A stretch of 64,000 nucleotides of DNA from Terriglobia bacterium (lineage in GTDB: Bacteria > Acidobacteriota > Terriglobia > Terriglobales > Acidobacteriaceae). Below are positions 1 to 8,600 of this stretch, one piece after another. Position numbers and translations under genes: made by a program. Positions within the stretch are counted from its first letter, which is position 1. Each line of letters opens with the position of its first letter. The stretch spans positions 62,001-126,000 of the forward strand of contig JAIQEY010000005.1 in the NCBI GenBank assembly GCA_020073565.1. The letters are read 5' to 3'. The notes beneath the pieces were generated by a model. That model ran no database searches. It saw only the letters and a program-made list of their open reading frames with translations, and was not told the origin of the DNA.

Positions 1-2
1 CC

Positions 3-500
3 GAAGGCGCATCGCCAGAGCTAGTGGCGCTCCGGGAGATGGCCCTGGTCCTTGCAGCCGATGTGATTGATGCGGGACTGCAACGTTATTTGCAGGCGCA
101 TGATATCGAGCCCGCGGGGCGTACTCATGAGCGTTTCCTGGTCTGCCTGACCGCACGCGCCAATGCGGATCGCATGATCGCCAGCGCCCGTCAAAGTGCG
201 GCACGCTTTCATTGCGATGTCCTGGCCATCTATGTGAGACTCCCGAACTCTTCCGAGGCGGACCATAGAGATATGGAAGAGATCCTGGCGCACGCTCGCG
301 CGGCAGGCGCCCGAGTGGACGTATTGGAAGCCGAAGACCCGATCGAATCCATCGTGCAATATGCACGGTCCCATGGCGTCACGCAGATTTTTGTCGGGCA
401 CAGTATGAAGAACGATTGGAGAGCACGCCTCTGGGGAACTCCGGTGAGCCGTCTGATTCGGGCTGCTGAAGGTATGGACGTTCGAGTCTTTCCACACTAG
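3..500 (+). CDS. KdpD-type sensor protein without kinase, C-terminal part (Usp domain)
   Basis: The reading frame is open to the left edge of the window, so the gene begins upstream and only about 165 residues are visible. The first residues (LVALREMAL) match the end of the KdpD N-terminal sensor domain, which normally carries a LTALRELAL-like helix. A universal-stress-protein (Usp) domain follows, from HERFLVCLTARANADRMI to the stop. No histidine-kinase domain follows, because the frame stops right after the Usp domain; full KdpD continues with four membrane helices, GAF and HisKA. The protein is therefore a stand-alone KdpD/Usp module, known in other phyla as a short KdpD. The next gene starts 16 bases downstream and repeats the same two domains, so the pair is probably co-transcribed, perhaps behind kdpABC genes outside the window (inference). 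The SxS..FTAxY motif linked to c-di-AMP binding in Firmicutes KdpD is not visible. Confidence 0.8.
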   Translation, partial: EGASPELVALREMALVLAADVIDAGLQRYLQAHDIEPAGRTHERFLVCLTARANADRMIASARQSAARFHCDVLAIYVRLPNSSEADHRDMEEILAHARAAGARVDVLEAEDPIESIVQYARSHGVTQIFVGHSMKNDWRARLWGTPVSRLIRAAEGMDVRVFPH

Positions 501-516
501 GTGAAAGTAAATTGCC

Positions 517-2619
517 ATGACTCATATAACCGTTGGAGGCCGTCTCAAAATTTATCTCGGCTATGCTCCAGGGGTCGGGAAGACGTATCAAATGTTGGAA
601 GACGCGCGCGAGTCGAAGGCCCGTGGAGTGGATCTGGTGGTCGGATTTGCGGAACCGCACGGACGCAGCGAGATTCGCAACCGGATTGAGGGACTGCAAA
701 CCGTTCCACTCAAGCGGATCATACACCGAGGCGGCGCCACAGAAGAGTTAGACGTGGATGCGGTCATAGAACGCAAGCCACGAGTTTGTGTGGTGGACGA
801 ACTAGCGCATTCCAATGCTCCCGGCTCGGCGCGACCAAAGCGCTGGCAAGACGTGCAGGTGCTGCTTCATGCCGGAATCGACGTACTCACCACCATGAAT
901 GTGCAGGACCTGGCGAGCCTGAGCGACCAGATCTGGCAGCTTACAGGGTTGCGCGTTCGCGAGACCGTCCCCGACTGGCTTTTCCAGCAGGCGGACGAGG
1001 TCGTGATCGTAGATGTCACTCCACGCGCGCTCCTTCACCGCCTGGAGCGCGGTGTGATCTATCCGCCGGGCAGCGCGAAGAGCCAGCCCGAGCACGTATT
1101 TGAGGAACCCATTCTGGTTGCCTTGCGGGAATTGGCCATCCGCCAGACTGCACAGGCGCTCGAAGCGCGGCAGACGGGAAAGACGAAGCCGTTTGAATCT
1201 CGAGCCGAAACAATCCTGGTCAACATCACCGCTGACCCGTCAACCGCCATGCTGTTACGTCGAGCGAGACGGGTAGCCGACCATTTGCAGGGCGTTTGCA
1301 TTGCCGTGTACGTCCACTCCAAAGAGGAATCGGCCGCTGTGCATGCGGAAGACCATCCAACGGTAGACCGCCACCTCCGCTTCGCAGAGAATCTGCACAT
1401 TGCTACTGAGATCATTCACGGCAACAACCGCGCGCAAACCCTGGTTGCCTATGCACGCAAGAAGGGCGTCACGCAGCTCTTCCTGAATCGCAGCGCAAAA
1501 TCCCAGAGGCGGTGGTTTCCCAGCTCGGACTTCACCGATCAAGTCCTGCAGCAAGCCAGTCAGATGGAGGTAACAGTTGTTGCCGAACGAAGCCGCCATG
1601 GCCAAGCCGCGTCGCCCTATCCGGAGGATGAAGCGGGCGCGCTAATGCACGCTGGTTACGTCAGTCTCTCGCCGGAGATGACGGTAGAAGAAGCCATCAC
1701 TGCGACCCGGCAACAGGCCGGGCAGGTCGAGATGATTTACTACGCGTACGCGCTGGACGAATCGCAGCATCTGATGGGGGTGGCCTCGTTCCGCGAACTC
1801 CTCTCGGCGGAAAGGTCCCGGAGAGTCCGTGATGTGATGCGTACCGACTACGTTTTTGTGTCAGAAGATGCTGACCAGGAGACCGTCGCACAATTGCTGG
1901 CGAAACGCCGCTTGCTGGCGGTACCCGTACTTGACCAGGAAGGGCGCATGCAGGGAGTTGTCACCAGCGCGGACGTTGCCGGCCTGGTGCAGCAGGAGGC
2001 TTCAGAAGACATCCTCAAAATTGGCGGCATGGAGGCACTGGACGGTCCATACCTGGAAGTGACGTTCGGACAGATGGTGCGCAAGCGAGCAGGGTGGCTG
2101 GCGATTCTTTTTGTGGGCGAGATGCTGACGGCAACCGCCATGGGTTTCTTTTCCGCAGAAATCGAGCGAGCCGTTGTGCTCGCTCTGTTCATTCCGCTCA
2201 TCATCAGTAGCGGTGGAAACTCGGGATCGCAAGCCACCACTCTTGTCATACGGGCCATGGCGTTAGGTGAAATTCGCCTGCGGGACTGGTGGCGTGTCAT
2301 TCGGCGCGAGTTGGCAGCTGGCCTTACATTGGGAACCATACTCGGCGTCATCGGCATCTCGCGGATTTTTCTCTGGCATGGCTTGCGCGGGACGTACGGG
2401 CCGCACTATGGGGTCGTGGCGCTCACCATCGGATGCAGCCTCATCGGGGTGGTAATGTTCGGCACCACCGCTGGATCCATGTTGCCTTTCATACTCCGCC
2501 GGTGTGGGCTCGATCCCGCGAGCGCATCGGCTCCCTTCGTTGCTACGCTGGTCGATGTCACAGGCTTGATCATCTACTTTTCGGTTGCGAGCGTCATTTT
2601 ACGGGGAATCTTGCTATAG
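517..2619 (+). CDS. KdpD-Usp-CBS-MgtE fusion: putative regulated Mg2+ channel
   Basis: This 700-residue protein has four recognisable parts. Residues 6-215 are a KdpD sensor domain with a Walker A-like GYAPGVGKT (K22, T23) and a Walker B-like CVVDELAH (D94, E95). Residues 231-357 are a Usp domain. Residues about 378-495 are a pair of CBS domains in the MgtE arrangement (VRDVMRTDYVFV, LLAVPVLDQEGRMQGVV). Residues about 523-700 are the MgtE membrane domain, with SSGGNSGSQATTLVIRAMAL and a late VATLVDVTGLIIYF in which D680 lies where MgtE has its ion-binding Asp. In ordinary MgtE a helical N domain precedes the CBS pair; here KdpD-Usp takes its place. The expected role is Mg2+ uptake across the inner membrane, gated by cytoplasmic ligands; coupling to K+, ATP or osmotic sensing is inference. 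The ATG lies 16 bases after the preceding kdpD-like gene, with only a weak GGTGA upstream. Confidence 0.9.
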   Translation: MTHITVGGRLKIYLGYAPGVGKTYQMLEDARESKARGVDLVVGFAEPHGRSEIRNRIEGLQTVPLKRIIHRGGATEELDVDAVIERKPRVCVVDELAHSNAPGSARPKRWQDVQVLLHAGIDVLTTMNVQDLASLSDQIWQLTGLRVRETVPDWLFQQADEVVIVDVTPRALLHRLERGVIYPPGSAKSQPEHVFEEPILVALRELAIRQTAQALEARQTGKTKPFESRAETILVNITADPSTAMLLRRARRVADHLQGVCIAVYVHSKEESAAVHAEDHPTVDRHLRFAENLHIATEIIHGNNRAQTLVAYARKKGVTQLFLNRSAKSQRRWFPSSDFTDQVLQQASQMEVTVVAERSRHGQAASPYPEDEAGALMHAGYVSLSPEMTVEEAITATRQQAGQVEMIYYAYALDESQHLMGVASFRELLSAERSRRVRDVMRTDYVFVSEDADQETVAQLLAKRRLLAVPVLDQEGRMQGVVTSADVAGLVQQEASEDILKIGGMEALDGPYLEVTFGQMVRKRAGWLAILFVGEMLTATAMGFFSAEIERAVVLALFIPLIISSGGNSGSQATTLVIRAMALGEIRLRDWWRVIRRELAAGLTLGTILGVIGISRIFLWHGLRGTYGPHYGVVALTIGCSLIGVVMFGTTAGSMLPFILRRCGLDPASASAPFVATLVDVTGLIIYFSVASVILRGILL

Positions 2620-2908
2620 GCACGCCGCCAACCGCGGTAATGGCAGGCATGGTAGTTACGATTAATCGCCTGGTCTGGAGACTGCTTCACACCTCGCATC
2701 AACCCGCTTCATACTGGAAGGTTGAGTTCCGCTGGGATTCCCCCAGTCCACTCCAATCGTTACTCATAAGAGCTTCTAAGTAATGGGTGCGCACCTTTAT
2801 CAACAATTTATGAACCCCTTATTCGAGATTTATGGATTTGCGTATCCAATGATCTGGGGTGATTCCAGATAGATGTTTCAGCGCTGGGATCCGAGGCCTG
2901 GAGGCTGA

Positions 2909-3058
2909 ATGTTCGTGATGGGGGTATGGACGGTGCTGTCCACGGCAGGTATCGCATTCTATCTGCGATTCCTGGTCGTTATGCAAGGAGTGCACGCCTC
3001 GCTTAACGGGTTATGGGGTGCGTCTGCGCCTCGGCTCTGGCGAAGACGCCTAGGCTGA
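2909..3058 (+). CDS. small putative membrane protein, 49 residues
   Basis: A short frame starts at an ATG preceded by CTGGAGGCTGA, a strong ribosome-binding site with spacing of about four bases. The predicted peptide starts MFVMGVWTVLSTAGIAFYLR, has one hydrophobic segment (about residues 2-25) and ends in a basic tail (RLWRRRLG). This is typical of single-span small membrane proteins. It lies between the MgtE fusion and the downstream small hypothetical on the same strand. No function is recognised. The hydrophobic and basic layout plus the good ribosome-binding site make chance less likely, but no homology could be tested. Confidence 0.5.
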   Translation: MFVMGVWTVLSTAGIAFYLRFLVVMQGVHASLNGLWGASAPRLWRRRLG

Positions 3059-3178
3059 ACTGCAGGCGCGCAAGGAACCAGTGACTCGCGCCGCGTGAGA
3101 CTTGGGTTGAACGCAAGCCACTCTCCAAAGGGAGCGAGCTTTGGTGCAAGGGTTACTAATCGAGAAAGGGTGTATCTG

Positions 3179-3430
3179 ATGTCGATTCAAGAAGTATCCG
3201 CGGAACAGTTGGCAGAACTTCTCCACCACTATCACCAGGCGATCGGGCCAGATTTTAGCTGCGCGGGCAAGCCAAACGCTGCAGCATGGGGACAGATACC
3301 ACAACAGGAGAAGAGCCGCCTGGTAGCCGCCACCCGTCTGGCATTATTGGAATTGGCCGCAACGGTCACCGAACGTGAAGACACCAGACGCTACTTCGCA
3401 AAGCCGGGCGAAGCCGAATGGGGCTGCTGA
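3179..3430 (+). CDS. hypothetical protein, 83 residues
   Basis: An unrecognised small soluble protein. An upstream in-frame start at 3095 exists, but the ATG at 3179 is preferred because GAGAAAGGG lies just before it and the extra 28 residues look non-coding. The protein is predicted to be helical (EVSAEQLAELLHHYHQAIGP, then LVAATRLALLELAATVTERE) and has no membrane segment. Its end overlaps the first possible start of the winged-helix gene by 13 bases, so the two may be translated together. It may belong with the KdpD/MgtE group, but only position supports that. Confidence 0.6.
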   Translation: MSIQEVSAEQLAELLHHYHQAIGPDFSCAGKPNAAAWGQIPQQEKSRLVAATRLALLELAATVTEREDTRRYFAKPGEAEWGC

Positions 3431-3477
3431 GAGGGGGCGATTCGTCTCAGTCGGGCCGCTGCGATGAGAGAACTCGA

Positions 3478-3885
3478 ATGATCAGAAGCTGGAGTTTTCG
3501 GCAACTGTTTGCCAAGACTTGGGATCGAACGCCCGAGCGGGACACCGCCGGGGAGAGTGTTTCTTTGAGAGGGATGATCGAATCCGGCGACTTCAAGATC
3601 GACCTCGACGGGCGAATCGTGACCTTGTGCGGAGAGGAACTGCAGCTGACTTCAGAGGAATTCGATGTCCTCGTGTTCCTGGCCGGCCATCCTCAAAGCC
3701 TGGCTACACCACGCACCATGTTGGCGACAAGTTGGAGTACGAATGGACTTCGGCAAACCGAATTCTTAAGAGTCTTGATTTCCCTCCGCAAAAAGCTCGA
3801 TGCCGCAGGACCTGGCAAGCACTACCTTCGGACTGAACCGTGGGTCGTCTATCGCTTCAATCCAAGCCCTTCGTCTGCCGCCTAG
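3478..3885 (+). CDS. receiver-less OmpR-type winged-helix DNA-binding protein
   Basis: About 135 residues, of which the last 100 form an OmpR/KdpE-type effector domain: FKIDLDGRIVTLCGEELQLT, then the helix pair SEEFDVLVFLAGHPQSLATP and the recognition region EFLRVLISLRKKLDAAG, ending in the wing YLRTEPWVVYRF. The phospho-receiver that normally precedes this domain is missing. An earlier in-frame ATG at 3418 would add 20 residues and overlap the preceding gene; both starts are possible. It most likely binds DNA without being phosphorylated, perhaps as the output partner of the kinase-less KdpD proteins upstream (inference). Against that, receiver-less winged-helix proteins also occur alone in Acidobacteria. 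Confidence 0.75.
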   Translation: MIRSWSFRQLFAKTWDRTPERDTAGESVSLRGMIESGDFKIDLDGRIVTLCGEELQLTSEEFDVLVFLAGHPQSLATPRTMLATSWSTNGLRQTEFLRVLISLRKKLDAAGPGKHYLRTEPWVVYRFNPSPSSAA

Positions 3886-3926
3886 CCGATCTGACTGGGA
3901 TCCAAGGGAAGAATAGCTAACCGTAG

Positions 3927-4205
3927 AAGCAAATTTCATATTTTGTGCATCGGCCTGATCCGCCTCTCTATGACAATTCTTTCAAGGTCGGCCTCGGGCT
4001 TTGGAATCACCCTGCGGTCGCCCTTGCACTTGAAATCGCGTTTCTCTTTGGGGGCATCTATCTCTACTGGGCCGTAACAGAACCGAGAACAAAGGGTGGG
4101 CGCTACGCGATGGTCAGCTTCGGACTTGTCATGGTCGCGATACAAGTGTTCCTTTTCTTCGGCCCTCCGCCCGCGCCGGATCGCGACACATTGAGGACAC
4201 ACTAA
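3927..4205 (+). pseudogene. C-terminal remnant of a multi-span membrane protein
   Basis: From a GTG at 3945 the frame reads MHRPDPPLYDNSFKVGLGLW and continues with two hydrophobic helices (AVALALEIAFLFGGIYLYWA and YAMVSFGLVMVAIQVFLFFG). As I recall the family, a HRPD-x-PLY...VGLGLWN stretch lies in the second half of a roughly 200-residue conserved membrane protein related to putative membrane-bound hydrolases, so the first half is missing here. In frame upstream there are only six codons before a stop at 3924. I see no ribosome-binding site for the GTG. It is best read as a decayed gene fragment, although a short functional two-helix protein cannot be excluded. Confidence 0.5.
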
Positions 4206-4391
4206 GCTGAATTTCGGTAGCCGACAGAGCCTTCTATCGGAATGCGCGGCCAACTTCCTAGTGGCCGTAAACTCTGGAACGTAGCCCGGCACAAACCAGG
4301 TTCCGGGCAGCGAAGAAAATCCCATTCCTCTGCGGTTTCGCCCGATGATACGATATCGCCTGCTTCAAGATTCCAGACATTGGCATCGCAG

Positions 4392-5582
4392 ATGACAAGG
4401 TCCTCCCGTGCTGTGGCGTCGCCCCGGGTTGTTTGCATTGAAGATTTCCGCCCCATCGCGCGCCGAAGATTGCCGAAATCCGTATTTGACTACCTCGACG
4501 GCGGCGCCGAAGGCGAGGTCACGCTCCGGGAGAATTGCCGGATCTTTAGCGACGTCACTTTTCGGCCGCGGCATGCAGTCTCGTTCCCGGCCTGCGACTT
4601 GCACACCCGCGTTCTGGGGTTCGATCTTTCTCTCCCGATCCTGCTCGCGCCTGTCGGCTACAGCCGCCTCATGCACCCTGGAGGCGAAGTGGCGGCCGCG
4701 CGAGCCGCTGGCAGGGCTGGCATCGGTTATATTCTCTCGACGATTTCTGGACACAAGCTGGAAGATGTAAAGGCCGGCTCGTCCGGGCCCGTCTTCTATC
4801 AGCTTTACCTGATGGGTGGCCGCGGGGCTGCGGAGGCGGTCATTGAAAGAGCGCGCGTGGCCGGATTCTCCGCGCTCGTCGTCACCATTGATACTCCGGT
4901 GTCCGGGATTCGCGAGCGCGACTATCGCAACGGCATGAAGGAACTCATCAGCGGCGGACCACTGGAGAAAATCCCGTTTCTTCCACAAGTGCTCTCGCGT
5001 CCCGGCTGGCTGCTCGGCTTCCTGCAGGATGGCGGTTTGCCTGGACTTCCGAACGTGGTTGTTCCGGGTAAGGGGCCCATGCCACTCGTCGATGTCGCTG
5101 CTGCCCTGGCGGAATCCGCTGTGACCTGGGCCGACCTGCGCTGGATCCGGGAGCTGTGGCGGGGTCCGATCGTGATGAAGGGAGTGTTGACTGGCGACGA
5201 TGCACGGCGCTCCATCGATGAAGGAGCCGTGGCGATTTCGGTTTCGAATCATGGCGGTCGGCAGCTCGACGGCGTTCCCGCCTCTTTGCGCGCGCTGCCG
5301 GAAGTGGTGGAAGCCGTGAAAGGCCGCATCGAGATTTTGATGGATGGTGGAATCCGTCGTGGCACTGACATCGCGAAAGCCATCTGCATGGGAGCACGGG
5401 CCGTGCTTTGCGGGCGTGCCTACGCTTACGGCCTGGCAGCGGGCGGAGAAGCGGGCGTCGACCGCGCCATCGAGATCCTGCGGACGGACATGGAACGCAC
5501 TCTCCGGCTGCTTGGTTGTCCGTCCATTGCGGGATTGGATCGTTCTTACGTGAATGTCCCAAAGAGCTGGGAATCACGTTGA
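4392..5582 (+). CDS. lldD: FMN-dependent alpha-hydroxy-acid dehydrogenase (L-lactate dehydrogenase family)
   Basis: The protein oxidises an L-2-hydroxy acid, most likely L-lactate, to the keto acid with FMN, passing electrons to the respiratory chain or oxygen. The family signature is complete: LPKSVFDYLDGGAEGEVTLR near the N-terminus, LPILLAPVGYSRLMHPGGE, FYQLYLM, the active-site SNHGGRQLDG with the catalytic His and Arg, and the phosphate-binding ILMDGGIRRGTDIAKA and MGARAVLCGRAYAYGLAAGG. Length (396 residues from this ATG) fits the family. The frame is open upstream to an ATG at 4242, but the extra 50 residues look non-coding; neither start has a convincing ribosome-binding site. Mandelate or glycolate oxidation are alternatives that sequence alone does not separate. 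It converges with the kinase gene downstream. Confidence 0.9.
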   Translation: MTRSSRAVASPRVVCIEDFRPIARRRLPKSVFDYLDGGAEGEVTLRENCRIFSDVTFRPRHAVSFPACDLHTRVLGFDLSLPILLAPVGYSRLMHPGGEVAAARAAGRAGIGYILSTISGHKLEDVKAGSSGPVFYQLYLMGGRGAAEAVIERARVAGFSALVVTIDTPVSGIRERDYRNGMKELISGGPLEKIPFLPQVLSRPGWLLGFLQDGGLPGLPNVVVPGKGPMPLVDVAAALAESAVTWADLRWIRELWRGPIVMKGVLTGDDARRSIDEGAVAISVSNHGGRQLDGVPASLRALPEVVEAVKGRIEILMDGGIRRGTDIAKAICMGARAVLCGRAYAYGLAAGGEAGVDRAIEILRTDMERTLRLLGCPSIAGLDRSYVNVPKSWESR

Positions 5583-5636
5583 TTTGCCGTCGTCGGGGAC
5601 GCGCAACCCCGATTCCACTAGCTTCGTGCGGCAGTG

Positions 5637-8600
5637 TTATTGTGCGAGCTTTGCGTATTCAGTCCTGGCCTGCTTCAGGATTGGGACGTCAGGGTCGGCA
5701 TCCTTCCAACGAGTAAGGAAGTCTTGGTATGCCTTCTTGGCACCGGCCGAGTCTCCAGACATGGCGTGCGCCCGGCCGAGCTCGAGATTAGCGGTGGCCG
5801 TCGTTAACATTGTCGTCATCGCAGGATGAGCGAAAACCGTTCTAAATTGAGCAGCAGCCTCGGCAGCCTGATGTGACTGCAGAAGCGCCTCCCCGCGAAG
5901 ATATACGGGATACAGGGTTGCTTCTGGCATTGGGTTGCCCAGTTCGTAAGGAATGGCCGGCTGCAAAGATTCCAGCGCCGCATTCCCGTTGGCGCGGTTG
6001 AGTTCGACGGCAGCGCGAATCGAGGGCAGCCAGTAATTCTGGATGATTGTGTCGAGGGGGGCGTTGCTGTTGAGCCGGGCGGCAATCGCCCTCGCCCGAT
6101 CGTTGTTCTTCGCTCGGGCAAACGCTACGGCAGCGAGAATTTCTATATCGCGGTTGGTTGCCAGAGACAGTGCAGCCTCGGCTTGTTCCCTAGCCTCCCG
6201 GAGATTGCCAACTTCCGCGTCGTGCAGTGCTCCCTGGACTTGCCAGAAGGCGGCCGTCTCATTCGAACCGCTACGGACCGCCGAAGCGACGGCACGTCTG
6301 GTAAACTCGCGGGCCTTCATGATGTGGCCGACGGATGCTTCGATTTCTGCCTGCTCGGCCAAGAAAATGTCTTCCACGCCTGGCTTGCCCATTGCCCAGG
6401 ACACTTGTTGCTGCACGGTGGCAGCATCGCCGTGCCGGGCGGCGATCTCAAGGAGCATGGCATGCAGAGTCGGATCGTCTAGATTTCGGGCGAAGGCGGC
6501 CTGAACCATGGCCTGGGCTTCATCCGGGCGATTCAGATACGTGTTTGCAAGGGCCAGATTTTCATAAATCAACACGCTGTTCGGTTCCAGGCGCAATGCC
6601 TGGCGATGTTGTGCGAGGCCCTCCTCAGTCCGGCCCAAACGCAGCTGAATATTTCCCAGGTTCGTCCTCGGAGTAGGGTCTGAGGGATAGCTCTTCTGCC
6701 ACTGCTCATAAGCGGGAATTGCTTTTTCCAGTTCTCCGGTGACGCCTCCGTAGTAGTGGCCGAGAATGGAGAAACGCTCGCGTTCGCTGGCGCGATCGCG
6801 CAGTTCGTACGCCTTGGACATGCTCTCGGCTGCCAGACCGAACTGGCTCGAATTTCTATAGACAGTTCCCAACGACACGTAGGCGTGGGCAAATTTGGGA
6901 TCCAACTCCACGGCACGCTTGAAATAAGGAAGAGCTTCGGCTTCACCTCTCGTCAGCCAAACCTTTGTACCCTGACTGAATGCCTGCAAGGCGTCCAGCG
7001 ACGAAGTGGTCGCCTCCTCGAGGGGAACGTCGAATTTTTGTACCGTGTTCAGCGACTCGCCTAGTTCGCTGCGAAGTTCCCTGGCCGCACCCCCTAACGC
7101 ATTGAGCACCTTCTCCTTGTTGGATGCCGTCACCTGCTCCTCTGCGAGCGTATCGCCCGTGCGGCAGTTCACCGCCTTCAGGCCAAGGACATACTCGCTG
7201 CCGAGTGTTCCAATGGCTCCTGCGACGTATGCTTTGCTTCCGGCTCGTTGACAGACCTCACTTGCAAGAGGGGGCGTAAGTGGAGTGCCGGGCTCACGGG
7301 TCATCAGCTTCAGAGTCTTGCGAATCTTGCTCTCCGGAAGAATGTTGAGGAAAGGTGACTGCCGCAGGGTAACGATGAGCGCTTGTTTGAGGGTGTCGTC
7401 GAAAATGGGATCCCCACTAGAGTTGGCAAAGTCGCCGAGCACGATGGTGTCTTCCGCGGTTAACCTGTTCATGCTGCGAGCGCGCAAGTACAGCGATCCC
7501 GAAACCACGCTGCCGACCAGGACCAGGGCTAAAGCGACTGCCAGAAGCTTCTGGCGCGTCTGCAATGAACGGCCTCTACTATTATTAGCCCCCTCTCCTG
7601 CCTTCTGGAGGGCTGGAGAAACTAGGGGACTTGAATCCCCGTCCGTTTCGGCGACGTTTGACGCGTCGGGCTGCGGTACCCTTAAGCCGCACAAGTCCGC
7701 TCGAATACTGGCCGCGCTCTGATAGCGAAGATCACGGTCTTTTTCGACCGCCCTACTAATAATGGATTCGAGTTCAGGAGGGACCTCCGGCTGCACTTGA
7801 CGGGCAGGCAAAACAACGGAGTGCAGGACTGCCTCCTGGATTAACGTCGCCGTGCTACCTGAGAACGCTCTCCGGCAGGTGGCCATCTCGTAGAGAACGA
7901 GTCCGAACGAGAACAAGTCCGTGCGCGCGTCCAGTTTCTCGCGACGGATCTGCTCTGGGGAGAGGTAAGACGGTGTGCCGATCGAGGCTCCTGTGCGGGT
8001 CAGATGCTTATCGCTCGCGGCGTCATCACTGCCTTCGAGAGGGTGAGGAATCACACCACTCTTCGCATCCGCAAGTTCAGCGGCGTCGACGAATTTTGCG
8101 ACTCCAAAATCGAGGATTTTGGCTTGTCCGCGCCGGGTAATAAAGATGTTGGCGGGCTTGATGTCGCGATGGATGATGCCTCTCTGGTGCGCGGCTTCGA
8201 GGCCGTCAGTGATTTGGATCGCAAGGTCAAGCATGTTCTTAAGTCGCGATGACGCGTCTTGATTGGCGCCGGACTCGATCCACTCGCGCAGCGTTTGCCC
8301 TTCCAGCAGTTGCATCACAATGAAGGGCTGACCTTCGTGCTCGCCGAGCTGGTAGATGGAGCAGATGTTGGGGTGGTCGAGCGCCGAAGCGGCGCGCGCT
8401 TCCTGCTGCAGGCGCTCGAAGGCGGTCGGATCACTGGCCAGTTCGCCCGGCAGGAACTTCATCGCCACCCGGCGGCCGAGTTTCAGATCTTCCGCCATGT
8501 ACACCACCCCCATGCCCCCTCCACCCAACATCTGGAGGATGCGGTAGTGGGAGACCTTCTTGCCCAGTAGATTTTCAGAGGGGAATGGCTTGTCCGGGGC

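Noticed and set aside
3..2619. c-di-AMP binding motif in the Usp domains of the KdpD-like proteins
   Set aside because: The SxS-x20-FTAxY pattern known from Firmicutes KdpD is absent in both Usp domains (LTARANAD and ITADPSTA instead), so c-di-AMP control cannot be claimed.
2289..2783. Long open frame overlapping the end of the MgtE fusion
   Set aside because: Out-of-frame shadow of a well-conserved membrane domain, no ribosome-binding site, composition not protein-like.
4365..5252. 295-codon frame antisense to the lactate dehydrogenase gene
   Set aside because: Mirror of a GC-rich coding gene; sense strand has complete family motifs.
8004..8570. Two plus-strand frames opposite the kinase gene
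   Set aside because: Antisense shadows of the kinase domain; no starts or families.
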